A program made the position numbers and the translations under genes. Positions 25,595 through 33,714 of a stretch of 51,641 bases of DNA are shown here, in pieces; the first letter of the stretch is position 1; each line of letters opens with the position of its first letter. The notes beneath the pieces were generated by a model. The model saw only the letters and a list, made by a program, of their open reading frames with translations, was not told the DNA's origin and made no database searches. The stretch lies in assembly GCF_008923205.2 (NCBI RefSeq), contig NZ_WBMS02000055.1, positions 1 through 51,641 of the forward strand. Reading direction: 5' to 3'. This DNA comes from Actinomadura physcomitrii (lineage in GTDB: Bacteria > Actinomycetota > Actinomycetes > Streptosporangiales > Streptosporangiaceae).

Positions 25595-27733
25595 TCAGCC
25601 GAGCTTGTACAGCTGGGCGCCGGTGGTGCCGGTCGACGAGGAGGCGCCGCCGTATTCGGCGGGCTTGACCGGGGTGCCGTTCTTCTGCACCCAGGCGGTG
25701 ACGGAGGCGTCGCCGCCGCCGGGTCCCATGCCGCCGCCGAGCAGGATGTAGCGCAGCCTGCCGTCCTTGACGTAGCGCTGCAGTTTGGCGACGGTCATCG
25801 CCGGGTCGGAGCCGGTGAAGCCGCCCATCGCGATGACGGGCCGTCCGGTGCTGAGGATGATCGAGCTGGCGGACTGGGCGCTGGAGACCGCCACCAGCCA
25901 GGTCGCGCTTCCCTGGTTCTTCTCCAGGTAGGAGATCATCTGGGTGCTGACCTCGCCGCCGGGGCCGCCGCCGAAGCCGCCGCGTCCGCCGCCGGGCCGC
26001 TGGGCCCGGTCGCCGCGCGACCACGGCATCTGCCCGCCGCCGGGCCGGATGCCCTCGCCGGCGGCCGCCTGCCCGCCGGGGTTCTGGCCGCCGGGCGCGC
26101 CGCCGGGGGACCCGCCCGGCATCCGGCCGCCGGGGAAGCCGCCCCTGAACCCGCCGGGAGCGCCGCCGGGTCCTCCGCGCATGCCGCCGGGCCCGCCGAA
26201 TCCGGTGGACGGACCGGCCTGCGGGTTGGTGCCGTTGGAGGCGGTGGACGCGGCCGACACCGCGTACGCGCCCGGCCCGGCGAGCGCCGCGACGGCGGCC
26301 AGGGCGGCGCCGGCGACGGCGGCGCGGGTCCCGGCGCGGCGGACGAGGCGGCCGAGCAGCAGCCCGGCGGCCGAAAGGACCGCCGCGGCGGCGATCGTCC
26401 AGCGCAGCCACGGATGCCACGACGGGGTGCGGTCCAGCAGCGTGAACGCCCACGCGCCGGTGACGGCGAGGGCGGCGGACAGCACCAGCGTCCACGCCCA
26501 CGACCCGCGGGCGGTGCGGCGGCCCGCCGCGAACAGCAGGACGGCGCCGGCTCCGGTGAGCGCGGCGATCGCGGGGCCGAGCGCGGTGGTGTAGTAGGGG
26601 TGGAAGGTGCCTTCGGCGAAGCTGAAGATGACGTAGTGGACGGCGAGCCATCCGCCCCACAGCAGCAGCGCGGCGCGGGCCGGGTCGGTGCGGGGCCGCC
26701 GGCGCAGCAGCAGCAGGCACGCGGCCAGCGCGATGACCGCGAACGGGATCAGCCAGGAGATCTGGCCGCCGACGATGTCGTTGAACAGCCGCCCGGCGCC
26801 GGACTGGCCGCCGAACGAGGCGCCGCCTGCGCCGGGCCCGCCGCGTCCGCCTCCGGGCCCGTTGTTCTCGCCGAACACGCGGCCGAGGCCGTTGTAGCCG
26901 ATGACCAGGTCCCACACGGTCCCGTCGGTGCTGCCGCCGATGTAGGGCCGCTTGCCGGCGGGGACGGCGTCGACGATCAGCATCCACCAGCCCGACGACA
27001 CCGCGAGCACGGCGCCGGCGGCGGCCAGGTGCGCCAGGCGCCGCACGACCGGCGGCCGCGCCGCGATCAGGTAGGCCAGCGCGAACGCGGGGACGACCAG
27101 GAACGCCTGCAGCATCTTGGTGTTGAAGCCGCAGCCGACCAGGAACGCCGACAGCAGCAGGGGCCGCAGCCGCCCGGTCTCGACGGCGCGCTGGCACGCC
27201 CATGCGGCGGCGACCAGCAGCAGCACCAGCAGGGTGTCGGGGTTGTTGTCGCGGTCGATCGCGACGGTGATCGGGGTGAGGGCCAGCACGGCGGCGGCGA
27301 TGAGCGCGGCGGGGTGCCCGAACGCGCGGCGGACGGCGGCGTGCAGGACCGCCACGGCGGCGACGCCCTCCAGGACCTGCGGAAGCAGCAGCGCCGGGGT
27401 GCCGAACCCGATGGCGCGGGCGAACAGCTCCTGCGCCCACAGCGCCATCGGCGGCTTGTCGACGGTGATGTAGTCGCCGGCGTCCAGGGAGCCGAAGAAG
27501 AACGCCTTCCAGCTCTGGGTGCCGCTCTTGACGGCGGCGGAGTAGTAGCTGTTGGCGTAGCCGCCGGAGCCGAGGTCCCAGGCGTACAGGGCGGCGGCGA
27601 GAGCCAGTACCGCCCACAGGGCGGGGCGGGACCAGGCGGGGTCGTCGGGGCCGCCGAGCAGGAGCCGGCGGATCCGGCCCCGGGGGGCGGGCGCCGCGGT
27701 CCCGGCGGGCGGGGCGGGGAGCGTCTGGGTCAT
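25595..27733 (-). CDS. GT39/ArnT-like membrane glycosyltransferase, copy 1
   Basis: The 712-aa protein has the same plan as its neighbour: GT-C helices, a loop with YITVDKPPMALW (catalytic-type Asp), RDNNPDTLLVLLL, and two Gly-rich inserts. One insert lies in the large loop near residues 270-295 and one lies between the membrane part and the final domain (GGFRGGFPGGRMPGGSPGG), followed by QMISYLEKNQGSATWLVAV and a C-terminal YKLG. The start ATGA overlaps the stop of the GT2-GtrA gene, so it should receive the polyprenyl sugar that enzyme makes. The sugar and acceptor are not identifiable. Confidence 0.87.
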   Translation of the reverse strand: MTQTLPAPPAGTAAPAPRGRIRRLLLGGPDDPAWSRPALWAVLALAAALYAWDLGSGGYANSYYSAAVKSGTQSWKAFFFGSLDAGDYITVDKPPMALWAQELFARAIGFGTPALLLPQVLEGVAAVAVLHAAVRRAFGHPAALIAAAVLALTPITVAIDRDNNPDTLLVLLLVAAAWACQRAVETGRLRPLLLSAFLVGCGFNTKMLQAFLVVPAFALAYLIAARPPVVRRLAHLAAAGAVLAVSSGWWMLIVDAVPAGKRPYIGGSTDGTVWDLVIGYNGLGRVFGENNGPGGGRGGPGAGGASFGGQSGAGRLFNDIVGGQISWLIPFAVIALAACLLLLRRRPRTDPARAALLLWGGWLAVHYVIFSFAEGTFHPYYTTALGPAIAALTGAGAVLLFAAGRRTARGSWAWTLVLSAALAVTGAWAFTLLDRTPSWHPWLRWTIAAAAVLSAAGLLLGRLVRRAGTRAAVAGAALAAVAALAGPGAYAVSAASTASNGTNPQAGPSTGFGGPGGMRGGPGGAPGGFRGGFPGGRMPGGSPGGAPGGQNPGGQAAAGEGIRPGGGQMPWSRGDRAQRPGGGRGGFGGGPGGEVSTQMISYLEKNQGSATWLVAVSSAQSASSIILSTGRPVIAMGGFTGSDPAMTVAKLQRYVKDGRLRYILLGGGMGPGGGDASVTAWVQKNGTPVKPAEYGGASSSTGTTGAQLYKLG

Positions 27734-29157
27734 GGCCGGTTCCCTCCGGTCTCCTCGGCGGCCGGCGCGCGGCCGTCCAGGGAGATCGCGACATCGGTGC
27801 GGGCGTCTGGGCAGGTCGTCGGGCGGGTGCCCGGGCGGCTGTCGGGGCGGCTGTCGGGGCGGGGGGCGCCGGCGTGCGGGGAGCCGGCGCCTTCCGCTGG
27901 GTCCCCGAGGCGGCGGGGGTGGAAGATCCAGGCACGCATCAGCAGGAACCGCACCAGGGTGGCGACGGCGTTGGCGGCGATGAGCGCGGCGACCTCGACG
28001 GCGCGGGACGCGCCGGGCGCGGCGGCGTGCAGCAGCGCCAGCCCGCCGGTGGACAGCGCCAGGCCGAGCAGGAACGCCGCGCCGCCTTCGAGCTGCTGGC
28101 GCAGCGCGCGGCGGGTCCCGGTGACGCCGAAGGTGAAGCGCCGGTTGGCGGCGGTGTTGCCGACGGTGGTGACCACCAGCGAGGCCGCGTTGGCCCACAG
28201 CGGGCCCATGACCAGCCGCAGCAGCACGAACAGGACCAGCTGCGCCAGGGTGCTGACGGCGCCGATGACGGCGAAGGCGGGCAGCTGCCGCGCCATCCCG
28301 GCGGGCAGCGCGGCGCCGCCCTCGGCGCCCCCCTCGCCGCCCGGGGCGGGGCGGCGGCCGACGGGGGCGCGGAACGCGCCGGTGAGCATGCGGCGGGCGA
28401 CGCGGGCCATGCCGCGCAGGTCGTCGCGGGCGGTGCGGACGACGTCGACGCGGGAGTCGGGGTCGTCGACCCAGTCGACGGGGACCTCGTGGATGCGCAG
28501 CCCGTTGCGTTCGGCCAGCAGCAGCAGCTCGGTGTCGAAGAACCACTCCTCGTCCTCCACCGACGGCAGCAGCGCCTGCACGATCTCGGTGCGGGCGGCC
28601 TTGAAGCCGCACTGGGCGTCGGAGAAGCGGGCGGCCAGTGCGGTGCGCAGCAGCAGGTTGTAGCAGCGGGAGATGACCTCGCGGCGGGGGCCGCGCACCA
28701 CCGCCGAGCCGCGGGTGAGCCGGGACCCGATCGCCAGGTCGCTGTGCCCGGAGATCAGCGGCGCGACCAGCGGCAGGAACGCGTCCAGGTCGGTGGACAG
28801 GTCCACGTCCATGTAGGCGACGACGTCGGCGTCGCTGGTGCTCCACACGTGCCGCAGGGCGCGGCCGCGTCCCTTGCGCTCCAGGTGGACGGCGGTGACG
28901 CGGTCCAGCCGCGCCGCCAGCTCCCGCGCGGCCCGCCAGGTGCCGTCGGTGCTGGCGTTGTCGGCGATGGTGATGCGGAACGGGTAGGGGAAGGTGTCGG
29001 CGAGATAGGCGTGCAGGCGCCGCACGCTGGCCGCCAGGACGCGTTCCTCGTTGTAGACGGGGATGACCACCTCGACCAGCCTGCCCCGCCCGCCGTGGTC
29101 GTGCACGGGCGGGGGCGGCCCGGCGGGCGTGCCCCGTTCGGTGACAAGGTGACTCAT
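27730..29157 (-). CDS. GT2 - GtrA fusion (polyprenyl-phosphate sugar synthase with flippase-like domain)
   Basis: The 475-aa protein has two domains. The first (about 25-265) is GT2, with EVVIPVYNEERVLAASV, IADNASTDGTW and YMDVDLSTDLD, followed by CGFKAAR and DTELLLLAERNGLRIHEVPVDW as in dolichyl-phosphate sugar synthases. The second (about 290-420) has four membrane helices of the GtrA type, including NAASLVVTTVGNTAANRRFTFG. A disordered Ser/Asp/Arg-rich tail with repeated RPDSRP units ends it. It likely makes and may flip the lipid-linked sugar used by the next two genes. Confidence 0.9.
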   Translation of the reverse strand: MSHLVTERGTPAGPPPPVHDHGGRGRLVEVVIPVYNEERVLAASVRRLHAYLADTFPYPFRITIADNASTDGTWRAARELAARLDRVTAVHLERKGRGRALRHVWSTSDADVVAYMDVDLSTDLDAFLPLVAPLISGHSDLAIGSRLTRGSAVVRGPRREVISRCYNLLLRTALAARFSDAQCGFKAARTEIVQALLPSVEDEEWFFDTELLLLAERNGLRIHEVPVDWVDDPDSRVDVVRTARDDLRGMARVARRMLTGAFRAPVGRRPAPGGEGGAEGGAALPAGMARQLPAFAVIGAVSTLAQLVLFVLLRLVMGPLWANAASLVVTTVGNTAANRRFTFGVTGTRRALRQQLEGGAAFLLGLALSTGGLALLHAAAPGASRAVEVAALIAANAVATLVRFLLMRAWIFHPRRLGDPAEGAGSPHAGAPRPDSRPDSRPGTRPTTCPDARTDVAISLDGRAPAAEETGGNRP

Positions 29158-29213
29158 GGGACCGAGGTTGGGGGCCGGGTGTGGGAAGCCCCTGAGCCGT
29201 GGATGAACGCGGT

Positions 29214-29246
29214 ATGAGAAAAACCCGCCCGGGCGCCGGGCGGGTT
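29214..29246 (-). terminator. Intrinsic terminator after the histidine kinase gene
   Basis: AACCCGCCCGG, a three-base loop and CCGGGCGGGTT form an 11-bp hairpin (29222-29246) followed on the minus strand by TTTTTCTC. The stem overlaps the kinase stop codon. This is the most canonical intrinsic terminator in the window and separates the two-component genes from the glycosyltransferase operon. Confidence 0.85.
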
Positions 29247-30781
29247 CAGTCGCGGGGGGCGCCGGTGCCGGGGAGGCGGACGCGGGCCAGGGCGCCGCCG
29301 CCGGCGGCGGGTTCCAGGGCGACGGTGCCGCCCATCTCCCCGACGACGCGGGCGACGATCGACAGGCCGAGCCCGGAGCCGGGCAGGCTGCGCGCCGACG
29401 GCGACCGCCAGAACCGCTCGAACACGTGCGGCAGGTCGGCGGCGGGGATGCCGGGTCCGTGGTCGCGGACGGTGAGCTCCCCGCCGGCGAGGGCGACGGT
29501 GACGGTCCCGGCGGGCGGGGAGAACTTCACGGCGTTGTCCAGCAGGTTCACCACGGCGCGTTCCAGCGAGGCGGGGTCGCCCCGCACGTACCAGGGCCGG
29601 GTGTCGGCCCGCACGGTCAGGCCGGGGCCGCGCAGCCGGGCGCGCTGCACGGCGCGGTCGACCACCTCGTGGAGCGCGACGGTCTGAAGGACCGGTTCGG
29701 CCTCGTCGGGCCGGGCGAGTTCGAGCAGGTCCCCGACCAGGCTGGACAGCTCCTGCATCTGCGCCTTGACGCTGACCAGCAGGTTGTGGCGGGCGGCGGC
29801 GGGCAGGTCGCGGCCGGTGGCCTCGGCGCGCAGCAGCAGGTCGATGTTGGTGCGCAGGCTGGTGAGGGGGGTGCGCAGCTCGTGCCCGGCGTCGGCGATG
29901 AGCTGCTGCTGGCGTTCCCGGGAGGCGGCCAGCGCGCTGGTCATGGCGTTGAAGGAGCGGCTGAGCCGGGCGATCTCGTCGGTGCCCTCGGCGGGGATGG
30001 GGGTGGCGAGGTCCTCGGTGCGGGCGATGTGCTCGACGACGCCGGTCAGCTCGTCGACGGGCCGCAGCGACGCGCGGGCGATCATCAGGCCGGCGGCGGC
30101 CGACACCAGCACGCCGAGCGCGGTGACGGCGACCAGCAGCAGCGCCAGGTTGTCCAGCGGCCCTTCGACCTCGTCCAGGGACAGCGCGACCGACACCGCG
30201 ATGGGGGTGCCGTCGTCGGTGTGCGCGGGGAAGGTGAGGACCCGCACGTCCTCGGTCCTGCCGCTCGCGTTGACGCCGGTGCCGTCGTGCAGGGCGCGGT
30301 CGCCGCCGCCGCGGGCGACGGCGGCGTCGGCGGCGGTGATCTTCAGCGACCCGGCGTCGGGGACGGTGCAGGGCCGCCCCTGCGCGTTGATCACCTGGAC
30401 GATCTCGTAGGGGCCGAACCCCCGGCCGTCGCCGGTGCCGGTGCTGGCCTCGGCGCGGCAGTCCAGCAGCGCGGCCTCGATCTGGCGGCCCAGCATCCGC
30501 TGGACGCCGCGGCCCGGCCCGCCGGGGCCTTCGGGCGAGCCGGGGCCCTCGGGGCCGGGCGGGGCGCCGGCGGACGCGCCGAGCCGCCGGTCCAGCTCGT
30601 GGTAGAGCTGGTTGCGGGTGAGGTACCAGCCGGCGGCGGCGCACACCGCGACGGCGAGCGCGACGGCGAGCGCGGTGAGCAGCGCCATCCGGGCCCGCAG
30701 CGTCAGCCGCCGGGTCAGCCGCCGGGTGACCGGCGGGCGGCGGGGCGGGCGCGCCGCGCCGGGGCGCCGCCCTGCGGTCAC
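29246..30781 (-). CDS. Sensor histidine kinase (MprB-like)
   Basis: The 511-aa protein has one membrane helix near residues 30-52, an extracytoplasmic sensor of about 130 residues with a Pro/Gly-rich start and two cysteines, and a second helix near 205-225. HAMP, then the phosphoacceptor His300 in DAGHELRTPLTSL, then the ATPase motifs NLLDNAVKFSP, VRDHGPGIP and GLGLSIVARV complete it. GTG 30781 overlaps the regulator stop (GTGA). It autophosphorylates and passes phosphate to the partner regulator. In mycobacteria MprB senses envelope stress, and a similar role here is inferred. Confidence 0.93.
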   Translation of the reverse strand: MTAGRRPGAARPPRRPPVTRRLTRRLTLRARMALLTALAVALAVAVCAAAGWYLTRNQLYHELDRRLGASAGAPPGPEGPGSPEGPGGPGRGVQRMLGRQIEAALLDCRAEASTGTGDGRGFGPYEIVQVINAQGRPCTVPDAGSLKITAADAAVARGGGDRALHDGTGVNASGRTEDVRVLTFPAHTDDGTPIAVSVALSLDEVEGPLDNLALLLVAVTALGVLVSAAAGLMIARASLRPVDELTGVVEHIARTEDLATPIPAEGTDEIARLSRSFNAMTSALAASRERQQQLIADAGHELRTPLTSLRTNIDLLLRAEATGRDLPAAARHNLLVSVKAQMQELSSLVGDLLELARPDEAEPVLQTVALHEVVDRAVQRARLRGPGLTVRADTRPWYVRGDPASLERAVVNLLDNAVKFSPPAGTVTVALAGGELTVRDHGPGIPAADLPHVFERFWRSPSARSLPGSGLGLSIVARVVGEMGGTVALEPAAGGGALARVRLPGTGAPRD

Positions 30782-31515
30782 GGGGACGCCGCCGTCCGCA
30801 GGACGTAGCCGACGCCGCGGACGGTGTGCACCAGCCGCGGCATCCCGCCGGCCTCGGTCTTGCGCCGCAGGTACATCACGTACACGTCCAGGGAGTTGGA
30901 GGCCGGTTCGAAGTCGAAGCCCCAGACGGTCTCCAGGATCTGCTCGCGGGTGAGGACCTGGCGGGGGTGGGCCAGGAACATCTCCAGCAGCATGTACTCG
31001 GTGCGGGTGAGGGCGAGCGGCCGCCCGGCGCGGGTGACCTCGCGGGTGAGGGTGTCCATCCGCAGGTCGTCGAAGGCCAGGACGTCCTCGCGGCGGGCGT
31101 CGGCGCGGGTGTCGGCGTTCATCGCGGTGCGGCGCAGCAGGGCCCGCACGCGCGCCAGCAGCTCGTCCAGCTCGAACGGTTTGGCGAGGTAGTCGTCGGC
31201 GCCGGCGTCCAGGCCGGTGACGCGGTCGCCGACCATGTCGCGGGCGGTGAGCATCAGCACCGGCATGGTGGCGCCGGCGGCGCGCAGCCGCCGGCAGGTG
31301 GTCAGGCCGTCCATCCGCGGCATCAGCACGTCCAGCACGACCAGGTCCGGGGGTTCGGCCTCGAGGCGTTCCAGGGCCATGACGCCGTCGGCGGCCTCGG
31401 CGACCCGGTAGCCCTCGAACTGCAGGCTGCTGGACAGCGACTCGCGGACGGCGGGCTCGTCGTCGACGATCAGTATCCGGGCGGCGGGCGCCGCCTGCGG
31501 GGTGCCGGGCTCCAT
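30778..31515 (-). CDS. OmpR-family response regulator (MprA-like)
   Basis: The 245-aa protein has a receiver domain (acidic pair Asp18/Asp19, phosphoacceptor Asp62 in LDVLMPRMDG, ADDYLAKPF with the conserved Lys) and a winged-helix DNA-binding domain ending PRLVHTVRGVGYVLR. It is translationally coupled to the kinase. The neighbouring glycosyltransferase genes on the same strand are separated by a strong terminator, so they may be regulon members rather than operon members. A 7-bp-arm inverted repeat lies just upstream. Confidence 0.95.
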   Translation of the reverse strand: MEPGTPQAAPAARILIVDDEPAVRESLSSSLQFEGYRVAEAADGVMALERLEAEPPDLVVLDVLMPRMDGLTTCRRLRAAGATMPVLMLTARDMVGDRVTGLDAGADDYLAKPFELDELLARVRALLRRTAMNADTRADARREDVLAFDDLRMDTLTREVTRAGRPLALTRTEYMLLEMFLAHPRQVLTREQILETVWGFDFEPASNSLDVYVMYLRRKTEAGGMPRLVHTVRGVGYVLRTAASP

Positions 31516-31518
31516 GCA

Positions 31519-31542
31519 CTCACCGTAAACAGCGCCGGTGAG
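31519..31542. promoter_or_regulatory. Inverted repeat upstream of the response regulator gene
   Basis: CTCACCG-N10-CGGTGAG starts three bases upstream of the regulator ATG. It could be a regulator binding site (autoregulation) or a 5' mRNA structure. Nothing in the sequence decides between these. Confidence 0.4.
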
Positions 31543-31680
31543 GGCTCCGTCCGCGGGCGGACGTTTCTCATGAATCTTTCAGCTTCCTTCTTGCGAGGAA
31601 CCCCGGTCGTCCAGGGCCGGGAGGAATCGCTTACCTCGCCTGCGGCGCGCCGGCGCCGCTGGTCCGGTCATCGCCGGCCG

Positions 31681-32055
31681 TTAGTGGACCGGGGCATCGC
31701 GAATCTGGCCACCACCAGCGACGGTGACAACCATTCCGGGCGGCGGCTGGACCGCTACCGCCGCTGGCAGGCCCGCAAGAAGGCCGAGATCCAAGCCGCA
31801 AGGACACGCTCGGCCGAGCAGCTGCTCAAGAAGCGTGCACGCCGTGAGTCGCGGCACGCCATGCACGTCAACCACCGGATTTCCAAGACGGTCGTTGCTG
31901 TCGCCCAACGCACCGAACGCGGCATCGCCCTGGAACAGCTGCAGGGGATCCGCGAGCGGGTCACGGTTCGACGCGACCAGCGAGCACGACTGTCGTCCTG
32001 GCCGTTCCACCAGCTCGGCGCGTTCATCGCCTACAAGGCGCGCCGTGCCGGGCCC
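31681..32055 (+). pseudogene. Remnant of an IS200/IS605-family TnpB (OrfB)
   Basis: One frame reads VDRGIANLATTSDGDNHSG, a long basic helix (RRWQARKKAEIQAARTRSAEQLLKKRARRESR), NHRISKTVV, GIALEQLQGIR and WPFHQLGAFIAYKARRAG. This is the RuvC-like core of TnpB, with the first Asp and the Glu positions retained. About 190 N-terminal residues and everything after YKARRAG (zinc finger and last Asp) are gone. There is no TnpA, and no start is credible. TnpB proteins are RNA-guided nucleases, and this one cannot be active. Confidence 0.75.
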
Positions 32056-32121
32056 TTTCGGGACCGAGCCAACAAGCTCGTCCCTCAGGGCCGAGTAGTT
32101 GACGAAGTTCTGAGCGCGGCT

Positions 32122-33417
32122 TCAGCGGGCCGGTGCGGCGCCGGGGTCGTCGGTCGCGTCGGCCCAGGGGTCGCGGCCCGCCTCGGCGGTGACGGTCTCG
32201 GCGCGCACGGTACCGGCACCGGTTTCGGTGCCGGTGGTGCCGGTGGTGGCGCGGACGGCGGCGGGGCCGGGCGCGGGGCGGGTCGCGGTGACCCAGGTGG
32301 TGCGGGCCACGTCCACCACGACGTCGCGGGCGACGTCCAGGACCATGTCGCGCAGCACGTCCTTCATCGCGATCTTCAGGGCCTCGCGGAGCAGGTCGGC
32401 CATGACGGCCTCGATCGCGGCGGTCGCGGCCTGCGCGGCGGCGCGGACGGCCAGGTCGCGGGCGGTGCGGGCGAACGCGCCGCCCGCGGCGGCGGCCAGC
32501 AGCCCGCTCGCCGAGCGGGCGGCGCCGCGCGCGCCGGTGCGCTCGGCGAGGTCGCGGCCCGCCTCGGCGGCGGCGCCGGCGATCGGGGTGAGCTCGGCGG
32601 CGATCGCGGTGAGCTCGGCGGAGCCGCGGGCGCGCTCGCGCAGCGCGGCGGCCAGGTCCCGGGCGGCCTCGCGGGCGGTCTGGCGGACGACGCGGCCGAC
32701 GATGTCGCGGCCGGCCACGAGCGCGGCGTCGACGGCCGCGTCGGCGACGGCGTCGATCGCGGCGTCCACGACGGCGCGGGTGGCGGCCTGCACGGCGGGC
32801 GAGGCCGCGGCGCTGGTCATGGCGGTGGTCATGGTGCGGCCCGCCATGTCCAGCGCGGTGGCGGTGGCGGCCCGGGCGAGGGGGCTGCGGGCGGCCAGGC
32901 GGCGCGCGGCGACCGCCATGGGGTGCTGGGCGGCCTGCTCGGCGAGGGTCATCGCGGCGGTGGCGGCCTCGAGCGCGGGCGCGGTGGCGGGGTTGGCCTC
33001 GGCGGCGGCGCGGGCCTCGCGCACGGCCTTTTCCGCGGCGGCCGAGGCGGCCTTGACGGCGGCGTCGCGGGCGGCGTTCTCCACGGCCCGCATCACCGGG
33101 GTGCCGGCCATCTGCTCGACGATGCGGGCCGCGGCGAGGGACGCGGCGTCGCGGGCGGCGTGCCGGACGGGTTCGCCGGCGGTGGCGGCCAGGCGGGCGG
33201 CGCCGCCGGCGACGGGCGCGAGCCCGTTCCACAGCTCTTCGAGCCGCTCGGCGGCGGCCCGGTCGGCGCGTTCGGCGAGGCGCCGCTCCTGCGCGCGCGT
33301 GCCGAGCCGGTCCCGCTCGGGCCGGTCCCGCTGCTCGGGCGGGCTGTGCCGGTGCGGTTCCGGTTCGTGCGGCCGCCGGTCCCGCCGGTCCCTTTCGTCC
33401 ACGGTCACGTCCCCCAT
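32122..33417 (-). CDS. Ala-rich amphipathic helical protein of unknown function
   Basis: I do not recognise a family. The 431-aa protein starts with about 60 highly charged residues (DERDRRDRRPHEPEPHRH, then ERADRAAAERL), followed by roughly 330 residues of Ala-rich helix with recurring AARDxA-type units. A stretch ADLLREALKIAMKDVLRDMV is strongly amphipathic, and the tail is Thr/Gly-rich (TTGTTGTETGAGT). No membrane helix or Cys is evident. Codon third positions are almost all G or C, which supports real coding. ATG 33417 has GGAG nearby. A phasin-like, lipid-surface or scaffold role is possible but unproven. Confidence 0.6.
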   Translation of the reverse strand: MGDVTVDERDRRDRRPHEPEPHRHSPPEQRDRPERDRLGTRAQERRLAERADRAAAERLEELWNGLAPVAGGAARLAATAGEPVRHAARDAASLAAARIVEQMAGTPVMRAVENAARDAAVKAASAAAEKAVREARAAAEANPATAPALEAATAAMTLAEQAAQHPMAVAARRLAARSPLARAATATALDMAGRTMTTAMTSAAASPAVQAATRAVVDAAIDAVADAAVDAALVAGRDIVGRVVRQTAREAARDLAAALRERARGSAELTAIAAELTPIAGAAAEAGRDLAERTGARGAARSASGLLAAAAGGAFARTARDLAVRAAAQAATAAIEAVMADLLREALKIAMKDVLRDMVLDVARDVVVDVARTTWVTATRPAPGPAAVRATTGTTGTETGAGTVRAETVTAEAGRDPWADATDDPGAAPAR

Positions 33418-33584
33418 CACGCTCCGCCGCCTCAAATCACCATACTTTCCGTTTACCCGTTCCACTCCCCTTCGCCCGCGGAGCCGGGCGCCCGCGGGCG
33501 CGGACGGGGGTTGTTAAAGGCGTGGCCGGGGCGCGGGGCGGGCGGGGCGGGGGGGGGCCGGAACCGCAAGGGGGGTGAGGTCGC

Positions 33585-33653
33585 ATGGCCGTCGTTGCGG
33601 TCGCTGCTGCGCGCAGCAGCCAGATCGTCCTCATTCCCCGGGCCTCCGGCTGA
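33585..33653 (+). CDS. Possible 22-codon leader ORF upstream of rsgA
   Basis: A short ORF (MAVVAVAAARSSQIVLIPRA...) begins at ATG 33585 behind GGGGGGTGAGG, a good ribosome site. Its codons include an 18-base perfect palindrome (33603-33620) that would fold in the mRNA. It ends 61 bases before the TTG start of the GTPase gene. It could be a regulatory uORF or chance. The 297 bases between 33418 and 33714 otherwise hold GC-rich hairpin-forming sequence and a G-run, with no other feature seen. Confidence 0.35.
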   Translation: MAVVAVAAARSSQIVLIPRASG

Positions 33654-33714
33654 CCCCGGTCCGTCTCGTCCGGCGCGCTCGCCGGGGCCCCTTCATGCAA
33701 AGGGTTCCATTCCG

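Noticed and set aside
25940..26220. Dense repeats suggesting a CRISPR or satellite array
   Set aside because: They encode the Gly/Pro-rich linker of the GT39 protein in frame, with no constant repeat-spacer unit.
31681..32055. Active RNA-guided TnpB system
   Set aside because: The protein lacks its N-terminus, zinc finger and last catalytic residue, and no terminal element was seen.
30826..33714. Open plus-strand frame continuous with rsgA through the response regulator and Ala-rich protein regions
   Set aside because: Only the TnpB core and the rsgA part show family motifs. The rest is antisense to well-supported minus-strand genes.
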